DNA of 9,526 nucleotides from assembly GCA_017408625.1 (NCBI GenBank), contig JAFQUG010000082.1, positions 1 to 9,526 of the forward strand. Reading direction: 5' to 3'. The notes beneath the pieces are model-generated. The model was not told the origin of the DNA. It was given only the letters and a program-made list of their open reading frames with translations, and ran no database searches. Made by a program: the position numbers and the translations under genes. This document shows positions 4,760 to 9,526 of this stretch, piece after piece. The stretch's first letter is position 1; the number at the start of each line of letters is the position of its first letter. The stretch comes from Clostridia bacterium (GTDB lineage: Bacteria; Bacillota_A; Clostridia; Oscillospirales; CAG-272).

Positions 4760-7603
4760 TTAATATTCGGGGTAAACAACTACTGAATCCACATCGCCGC
4801 TGCTTTCTCTCTTTAGTGCTTTGTTCATAGCATCATCTATAGTATACCCCTGAGTGAGATAATCCAGAAACCATACCGTCCACAAATCTGCGCTTCCGCT
4901 ACCAATGGTTTTTGTAAATCCTATTGCATGCTCCGCCCCCGCTGCTACAGCGGCATGCATAATTCCTTGCTCGCTGGTATCAGCTCCCGTTTCACATGCC
5001 ACAAATGCTGCGAGTCTACAACCACTCAAATCAATCAATGCGGTGTGGGTTGAGTAATCATAAATGTGCTCAACCTTGAGATACATAGAATTGTCTCCTT
5101 CGCTGTCATCGTTGATTTGAATGCACGTCGGTGATCCGTGACTTCTTGAAACAAAAATACACGATGTTTCCATTCCCTTTATCACGGATTCCCTGCCGAT
5201 TCTATGTGTTACTATTGCATTACTAATACGATTGCGAGATTCAGCAATATTTGCTGCTTGAATTGCGTCTGCACCACGCGTTCGATCGGGGTCGGCAATA
5301 GCTAAAATAGTAAACTCGCCTCCGGAGATGTTAAAATACCATTCGTCATTGTAATTTATATCATCCACATATCCGTGTAAATACAGCCCGCCAACCGAAG
5401 AGGAAGCAATTGCCAAAACGTAGTTCGAATCTTCATATGCTTTGCTGGTTATTTTGTATCTGTTTCCCGATGTTTTTTCTATCTTCCATAGGGAAGCATC
5501 GTTAAGCAAGGTGTCTTGAATAACCGGGCTTATGATACTGCTCGGAGCAGTTAAATACAAGCCGTTCGCCTTAGATATAATGCGGAAGTAGTTTTGAGTA
5601 ACATGCTCGAATTCCCATTCCATGGTCAAGTGATCATTAAAAGGCGACTGAATTATTGAACTGCCCAAACTCGTTTGCCCATTCGTCGAGGCATATTTCC
5701 CCGACAAAGCATTTTCCATAAACCAATCTCCTTGCGAAGGTGTTGGGAACCCAACAACAACTTCTTGTGGATTCGGCGTAAAACCACTGATAGGACTGCC
5801 CGCATTGGTAACGGTAAATTCCAATGTAGCTTCCCCCGGAATCAAGGTGTTGAAGGAATTTGCTGTCGTACCACGCTCTATGACGGCCTCACTCTGCTCT
5901 ATACTCCAACTAACGACAGCGGATCCATTGATATTTGTGTCACTGGTGACATACCATACATCAAAACTGTAATTACTTTGTGCTGTCAGCTCATCAAAAG
6001 TCTCTGTTATCATGAGCTGATTATAGCTTTGAGTCGCAAGGGTAATCGTCCAGTCTTGATATATACTTTCGTCATATGCTTGTACGACTAAATCAGTGCC
6101 GCTTGCCGCATTAGTCGGTACTGTGATCGCTTTGGAATTACCCGTTTTTGTACAAAGAGAATACCCGTTTGCGGTCTTATCTAAATACCATTGTCCGGTA
6201 ACGGGAACATTGGTATTACTTGTTCCTATATCTCTGATAGTCGCTGATTGATCAGTTGCTGACCATGAAATGCCCATATTATTCTTTTTCATGGAACGAA
6301 TACTGTACAAGCCATTTCCCAGGTAATTAAACTTATACAATTGGCTCAGGTGAGTTGGTTCTCCTGTGCTGCCATCGTATACCTGAATTGGTGTGCCTTC
6401 CTTGACTTTATCCTTATGCAAATCCAATAACATCCCCGTTGATCTGCTTCTAAGGTAATAAACGCCATCGGGCAGTTTCACATAAACTTCCGATGTCTCG
6501 GTTGCAGTTTGACCGTCTTTGGTAATACGCAGGGTTATCGTAGATCTTCCGGGAGCCTCCGCAGTCGCCTCTCCCACACTTGTTGGATTAGATACAGAGT
6601 GAATGTTGGAAGATTGCCATGCTAAGCTTTCGTTAAAACGGAGTGGAATATAGAAAAATCTGATCTCTTCGCCCTCGTTCAAGTCATACGACCCTCTTTC
6701 GGTAATGTCATTAGAATCAATATCAATTGGTTTGCCATCCGCGCAGATTTGCCAAAGCATACTGTCAGTTGGTTCATTGATTCCGTTGTAAGTGGTAATA
6801 CTGACATTGCCTTGATCGTCGATACCCGACCCACCGGCACTACCCTCTCCCGATTGAGCTGTCAAAACATACCTTGATCCCGACTCATGCGGCTTACTCG
6901 CCATATGAATCAAATAATAGTCATCTTCATAATGCTCAATTTGCCATCTATCGCCAAATTCGGTTGGCATAAAATTCTGCAAGCTAACATTTGCCACACC
7001 CGTACTTGCATTAACGGATCCGGCCTTTACTCGAGTTGATCCTGTGTTCCCGGATAAATCAACAGGATATATAGTAAAATATACCATATTTTTTTCTGGC
7101 TTCCACGTATAGCTCAAGAAAAACTCTTGCGCATTAGGAATGCTTTTCTCACTCTGTTGACAAACATTTGTCCCATGCGCAGTCGAACCATTCGGTATTG
7201 TCAAATAATTTTTGGATGACTTGTTTTTGAAGCCTATGTATCCCTCATGAAGCAAAATGCCAATATAGGGTTCAGTTTTTTCCCAATTATTGGTTGCAGC
7301 AACCTCGGGCTCTTGCAAACCAATTGGTTGCAGTGGGTCAAGTTCAACTGCTGCAAATTCATCCTGTTCGCCCGAAGTCACGCTTTCTACGGACTCCGAG
7401 CACGTGCCTTGTGTGACCGTAGGTGTTTCAGTCCGTTCGGTCTGTTGTTCGCTCGCATATACGGGCAACGAGGAAAGCACAAGCAAAAGTGCCAGTGCCC
7501 GGCCTATGGCCAAGAATATTATACCATATATTCTATGGCTTGTCAACTTAATTTGTGCATTATGTACACTGCGTGCAAATATTGATTCTCCTTCACTATA
7601 CAA
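4760..7603 (-). CDS. Large secreted protein with ricin-type lectin-like modules and a C-terminal caspase-fold (CHAT/C14-like) domain
   Basis: The open frame gives up to 947 residues, numbered here from TTG at 7603. A signal peptide is clear: hydrophobic core ALALLLVLSSLPV (36-48) and likely cut after VYA (50). A polar T/E/S-rich linker follows (51-105). Then come a ricin-B-like module (about 110-290), an Ig-like stretch (about 300-375), a second ricin-like module (about 378-522, with YYLRSRSTGMLLDL and a QDW), another Ig-like stretch (about 525-617) and a third ricin-like module (about 625-758). Residues about 763-947 look like a caspase-fold domain: strand FTILAIAD, helix, strand CIFVSRSHGS with candidate His822, strand LAAFVACETG with candidate Cys870, then AAVAAGAEHAIGFT and a C-terminal helix pair with GYTIDDAMNKAL as in CHAT proteases. 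The pattern fits a surface protease or self-processing protein that binds glycans; substrate unknown. No in-frame ATG occurs before residue 173, so the start is non-ATG and uncertain: TTG 7603, TTG 7546 or TTG 7513 (which gives MAIGRALALLLVL). Base composition is much lower in G+C than the flanking genes. Confidence 0.8.
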   Translation of the reverse strand: MYSEGESIFARSVHNAQIKLTSHRIYGIIFLAIGRALALLLVLSSLPVYASEQQTERTETPTVTQGTCSESVESVTSGEQDEFAAVELDPLQPIGLQEPEVAATNNWEKTEPYIGILLHEGYIGFKNKSSKNYLTIPNGSTAHGTNVCQQSEKSIPNAQEFFLSYTWKPEKNMVYFTIYPVDLSGNTGSTRVKAGSVNASTGVANVSLQNFMPTEFGDRWQIEHYEDDYYLIHMASKPHESGSRYVLTAQSGEGSAGGSGIDDQGNVSITTYNGINEPTDSMLWQICADGKPIDIDSNDITERGSYDLNEGEEIRFFYIPLRFNESLAWQSSNIHSVSNPTSVGEATAEAPGRSTITLRITKDGQTATETSEVYVKLPDGVYYLRSRSTGMLLDLHKDKVKEGTPIQVYDGSTGEPTHLSQLYKFNYLGNGLYSIRSMKKNNMGISWSATDQSATIRDIGTSNTNVPVTGQWYLDKTANGYSLCTKTGNSKAITVPTNAASGTDLVVQAYDESIYQDWTITLATQSYNQLMITETFDELTAQSNYSFDVWYVTSDTNINGSAVVSWSIEQSEAVIERGTTANSFNTLIPGEATLEFTVTNAGSPISGFTPNPQEVVVGFPTPSQGDWFMENALSGKYASTNGQTSLGSSIIQSPFNDHLTMEWEFEHVTQNYFRIISKANGLYLTAPSSIISPVIQDTLLNDASLWKIEKTSGNRYKITSKAYEDSNYVLAIASSSVGGLYLHGYVDDINYNDEWYFNISGGEFTILAIADPDRTRGADAIQAANIAESRNRISNAIVTHRIGRESVIKGMETSCIFVSRSHGSPTCIQINDDSEGDNSMYLKVEHIYDYSTHTALIDLSGCRLAAFVACETGADTSEQGIMHAAVAAGAEHAIGFTKTIGSGSADLWTVWFLDYLTQGYTIDDAMNKALKRESSGDVDSVVVYPEY
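7509..7539. repeat. Imperfect inverted repeat covering the -10 region of the internal promoter
   Basis: Read on the minus strand, GCCATAGAATAT (7539-7528) pairs with ATATTCTTGGC (7519-7509) with one bulged T and an 8-nt loop, giving 11 base pairs. It covers the spacer, the -10 box and the expected start of transcription. That is where a repressor operator would lie. It is too A/T-rich and lacks a T-tract, so it is not a terminator. Confidence 0.45.
7518..7546 (-). promoter_or_regulatory. Perfect consensus extended -10 sigma-A promoter inside the start of the caspase-like frame
   Basis: On the minus strand the -35 box is TTGACA (7541-7546), the spacer is 17 nt, the extended element is TGG and the -10 box is TATAAT (7518-7523). 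All 12 core bases and the TG are consensus, which is very unlikely by chance. The expected transcription start is near 7511. This lies inside the open frame, between the A/T-rich 5' part and the hydrophobic core of the signal peptide, so the real start codon may be at or after 7513. Confidence 0.75.
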
Positions 7604-7615
7604 ATGTCGAAATAC

Positions 7616-7644
7616 ATTATATGATTACATTTATTACAAAGAAT
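7616..7644 (-). promoter_or_regulatory. Weak upstream promoter-like site plus ribosome site for the caspase-like gene
   Basis: A perfect TATAAT on the minus strand (7616-7621) has no good -35 box; the best at 17 nt is ATTCTT (7639-7644), overlapping a palindrome. A good Shine-Dalgarno AAGGAG lies 23 nt further on (7588-7593), but the only in-frame codon at the right distance is ATA (7582). A TTG at 7578 is in another frame and would encode an 11-codon peptide ending at 7543. This may be an activator-dependent promoter or a relic. Confidence 0.35.
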
Positions 7645-7652
7645 GTTTGTAA
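7634..7652. promoter_or_regulatory. Operator-like palindrome in the divergent intergenic region
   Basis: TTACAAA (7634-7640), GAATG spacer, TTTGTAA (7646-7652): a perfect 7-bp inverted repeat with 5-nt spacer. It overlaps the poor -35 region of the upstream promoter-like site for the caspase-like gene. No T-tract follows, so a protein-binding site is likelier than a terminator. The regulator is not in the window. Confidence 0.4.
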
Positions 7653-7739
7653 ATGATTTGTGAACAAGTGGTTCTTTTCACACTTTACCGACCGCTTGAC
7701 CGTCCCTGTAAAGGTTTCGTAAAAATTTCGCACGCGGGC

Positions 7740-7768
7740 TTGCATTTTTCGCGCAAATATGGTAAAGT
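7740..7768 (+). promoter_or_regulatory. Probable promoter for the membrane protein/SGNH/DUF4358 operon
   Basis: TTGCAT (7740-7745), 17-nt spacer ending in TGG (extended -10), then TAAAGT (7763-7768). Both hexamers are moderate, but the TG element and spacing support it. The start of transcription would be near 7775, about 27 nt ahead of the first gene. TTGACC at 7696-7701 with an A/T-rich stretch 18 nt later is an alternative. Confidence 0.45.
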
Positions 7769-7801
7769 ATATATATCTGTACTATGAAAGGTTCTCCCCG
7801 C

Positions 7802-8248
7802 ATGAAATTCAAGTCCTTGATCAAAGCTTTTTTGATACATACCTGTATTTATACAACCGTGGCGTTCGGGGCATCCATGATCTTCATTGCCGCATGCGGC
7901 ATGACCTCGTTTGCCGTTCCCACGTATTTTCTCGTGCTTGCCTTCTGCGCGTTCTTTGCAATGGCCAACGCCGTTTTTGCTCACTCGGGTCTTTCGATCT
8001 GGTGGCGTTCGATCCTGCACGCCATCCTGACGCTGGGCGGCTTTTACTTATGCATCTATTCCAGATATGCGGATATCGGCATGAATCGTGACGCGCTGCT
8101 GCTCTTCTCTGTGCTGATGACGCTTTTGTACGGTGCTTGCATGGGTACGTTTTTGGCAGTCCGCTACGCGCGCCTGCGCAAAAAGGAGCAAAAGGCTTAT
8201 CAAAGTCAATTTTCAAGTCCCAACAATAAAGATCAGAAACGGAGATGA
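7802..8248 (+). CDS. Small four-helix membrane protein, unknown function (DUF3021-like topology)
   Basis: A 148-residue integral membrane protein with four hydrophobic segments at about residues 8-30, 38-60, 70-88 and 96-118. A short basic N-terminus (MKFKSLIK) and a highly charged C-terminal tail (RYARLRKKEQKAY onward) both point to the cytoplasm. Size and topology resemble DUF3021-type proteins, but no specific motif was recognised. The ATG at 7802 is preferred because GAAAGG lies about 11 nt upstream; an in-frame ATG at 7784 has no ribosome site. The stop codon overlaps the ATG at 8245 of the next frame (ATGA), so it is coupled to the SGNH gene. Confidence 0.75.
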   Translation: MKFKSLIKAFLIHTCIYTTVAFGASMIFIAACGMTSFAVPTYFLVLAFCAFFAMANAVFAHSGLSIWWRSILHAILTLGGFYLCIYSRYADIGMNRDALLLFSVLMTLLYGACMGTFLAVRYARLRKKEQKAYQSQFSSPNNKDQKRR

Positions 8249-8256
8249 CCCCGACC

Positions 8257-9108
8257 ATGAATCAAGATTCGATCATTAAAGTACTGCTTATCGTAATCAT
8301 TGCGCTGCTCGCTGTAAATATTCTTTTGCTGACCGCCTGGGGCGTGATCGCGCTTGTCCAAGGCGTTACCACTCCCGGTGCTCAAGGATCGGTCGGCACC
8401 CCCAACGACACAAAGGATACACAGGACGTTCCCGCCTGGCAGCCCGACCCCTCGGTCATTCTCGGACAGAGCGAGGATATGGGTGATGAATATATTGACA
8501 GCATCATTTTCCTTGGCGACTCGACCACCTATCACATGATCAACCGCGCCGTGCTCAAGGGCGGCAAGCAGACCACGCAGGTGTGGTCCGGTGCTTCGGG
8601 CTGGCTGAATCTGGACGGAACCATCCACACCACCACCATCCGCTATCCCGAAACGGGCGAGGAGATCAAGATCGCCGATGCGGTCGCACTCAAAAAGCCC
8701 GAATATCTGGTTATCACGTTGGGCATCGATTACGGCGTTGCTTACTGTGATCAAAACAAGTTCACCACCTACTACGGCAAGCTGCTCAGCGCCATCCGCC
8801 AGGCAAGCCCCGATACCAAGATCATGCTGCAATCCATCTTCCCCGTTTCCGCTGCCTACGAGCAATCGGTCATCGACGCGGGACATGAGAAAAACGGCAT
8901 TACCAATGCAAAGATCGATACCGCCAACACCTGGGTCATGAAGCTGGCCAAGGATTACGGCTGCAAATATCTTGACACGGCAAGCGTGCTCAAAAACGAC
9001 AGCGGCGCAATGAGTGCCCTGTACGACGCAGGCGACGGCATCCACATGACTGCCGAGGCCTACAGAGTGATTTTGCAATATATCCGCACACACGGATACA
9101 CCGACTGA
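8257..9108 (+). CDS. Membrane-anchored SGNH/GDSL-family hydrolase
   Basis: Likely an extracytoplasmic esterase or acyl-transfer partner acting on cell-surface polymers. An N-terminal transmembrane anchor (about residues 6-36: IIKVLLIVIIALLAVNILLL) precedes a Pro/Thr/Asp linker and the SGNH domain. Block I is IIFLGDSTTYHM with the nucleophile Ser89. Block II is VWSGASGW with the Gly. Block III is VITLGIDYGV, where Asp158 stands in place of the usual Asn. Block V is DGIHMTAEAY with Asp260 and His263. The start at 8257 is chosen because GGAGATGA at 8241-8248 closely matches the full anti-Shine-Dalgarno; the ATG at 8245 overlapping the previous stop is the alternative and adds four residues. It is followed 17 nt later by the DUF4358-like lipoprotein gene. 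Substrate unknown. Confidence 0.85.
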   Translation: MNQDSIIKVLLIVIIALLAVNILLLTAWGVIALVQGVTTPGAQGSVGTPNDTKDTQDVPAWQPDPSVILGQSEDMGDEYIDSIIFLGDSTTYHMINRAVLKGGKQTTQVWSGASGWLNLDGTIHTTTIRYPETGEEIKIADAVALKKPEYLVITLGIDYGVAYCDQNKFTTYYGKLLSAIRQASPDTKIMLQSIFPVSAAYEQSVIDAGHEKNGITNAKIDTANTWVMKLAKDYGCKYLDTASVLKNDSGAMSALYDAGDGIHMTAEAYRVILQYIRTHGYTD

Positions 9109-9125
9109 TCAAAGGAGATAAGGAT

Positions 9126-9526
9126 ATGAAAAAACTGACTATGATCGCAGCTTTGCTGCTTTGCTTTGCTTGTATGATAAGCGCATGCTCCTCCGTCAGG
9201 GATGACGTTGCTGTCAAGGATATTTCCACTGCTGTTCTTGGCAAGGTCAGCACGCAGGGCGGCTTTACCGCAGCGGACACCGACTACGTTTCTCTCGAAT
9301 TTGCGCAGCCCGGTGTGATCGATTCCAATGTTTCCGAATGGATCATCTGCGCATCCACCTCTTCGCAGACAGTAGATGAATTCGGGATTTTCCATGTCAA
9401 GCAGGGCGGCGACGTAAGTGCAGTCAAGAACGAGGTACAGACTTACGTGCAGTCCATGCAGGTCAAGCTGGAGGTTTATCTTGACATGTACGATCCTGCC
9501 GAAAAGACCAAGCTGGAAAATGCACA
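9126..9526 (+). CDS. DUF4358-like lipoprotein, C-terminus cut by window edge
   Basis: The visible 133 residues start MKKLTMIAALLLCFACM with lipobox ISAC (lipidated Cys21). A mature region follows with EFAQPGVIDSNVSEWIICAS, DEFGIFHVKQGGDVSAVK and a helical stretch ending YLDMYDPAEKTKLENA. The sequence 'x-EFGIFxVK' followed by a long helix and a Y-P-E/K stretch is the DUF4358 pattern. The ATG at 9126 is preceded by AAAGGAG. In Clostridia such lipoproteins are often found beside SGNH hydrolases and MBOAT acyltransferases, suggesting a role in O-acylation of surface polymers; an MBOAT gene, if present, would lie to the right and is not visible. Confidence 0.8.
   Translation, partial: MKKLTMIAALLLCFACMISACSSVRDDVAVKDISTAVLGKVSTQGGFTAADTDYVSLEFAQPGVIDSNVSEWIICASTSSQTVDEFGIFHVKQGGDVSAVKNEVQTYVQSMQVKLEVYLDMYDPAEKTKLENA

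Noticed and set aside
4760..5330. C-terminal domain as clostripain (C11) or gingipain (C25)
   Set aside because: The VACETG context and the trailing AGAEHAIGFT...GYTIDDAMNKAL pattern fit CHAT-type caspase-fold proteins better, though without a profile search this is a preference and not proof.
8233..9093. 286-codon minus-strand frame
   Set aside because: Antisense to the SGNH hydrolase gene, whose motifs are clear; no supporting signals for the minus-strand frame.
1..9526. CRISPR arrays, tRNA or rRNA genes, insertion sequences
   Set aside because: No regularly spaced repeats, no tRNA- or rRNA-like segments and no transposase-like frame were seen on either strand.

Overview
The window looks like a piece of chromosome from an anaerobic gut-type Firmicute (Clostridia, probably Oscillospiraceae/Ruminococcaceae-like). 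The reasons are the gene order nusB, TsaD-like M22 protein, xseA, xseB, ispA, strong AGGAG ribosome sites, sigma-A promoters, lipobox lipoproteins and a DUF4358-type lipoprotein. The assignment comes from recognising families by eye, not from a search.

Layout. (1) Positions 1-3578, minus strand: a tightly packed housekeeping operon reading nusB, M22/TsaD paralogue, xseA, xseB, ispA. Genes overlap or sit 2-12 nt apart, and ispA runs off the left edge. A near-perfect promoter (TTGACT-17-TATAAT) at 3632-3660 drives it. (2) Positions 3711-7603, minus strand: a two-gene, visibly AT-richer cassette. A very large secreted protein combines ricin-type lectin-like modules, Ig-like linkers and a C-terminal caspase-fold (CHAT/C14-like) domain with His and Cys dyad candidates. 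A lipoprotein of unknown function follows 24 nt downstream, and a perfect GC-rich hairpin with a T-tract closes the unit. (3) Positions 7604-7801: a divergent control region with promoter-like and operator-like palindromic sequences. (4) Positions 7802-9526, plus strand: a four-helix membrane protein, a membrane-anchored SGNH/GDSL hydrolase and a DUF4358-like lipoprotein (cut by the right edge), apparently one operon acting at the cell surface.

How they work together. The left operon is a standard transcription antitermination, DNA repair and isoprenoid precursor set. The right operon looks like a cell-envelope unit. The most unusual object is the secreted lectin/caspase-like protein and its lipoprotein partner. 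It has no ATG anywhere near its signal peptide, and a perfect consensus extended -10 promoter lies inside the DNA that would encode the front of that signal peptide. Its true start, and how it is switched on, are therefore open questions.
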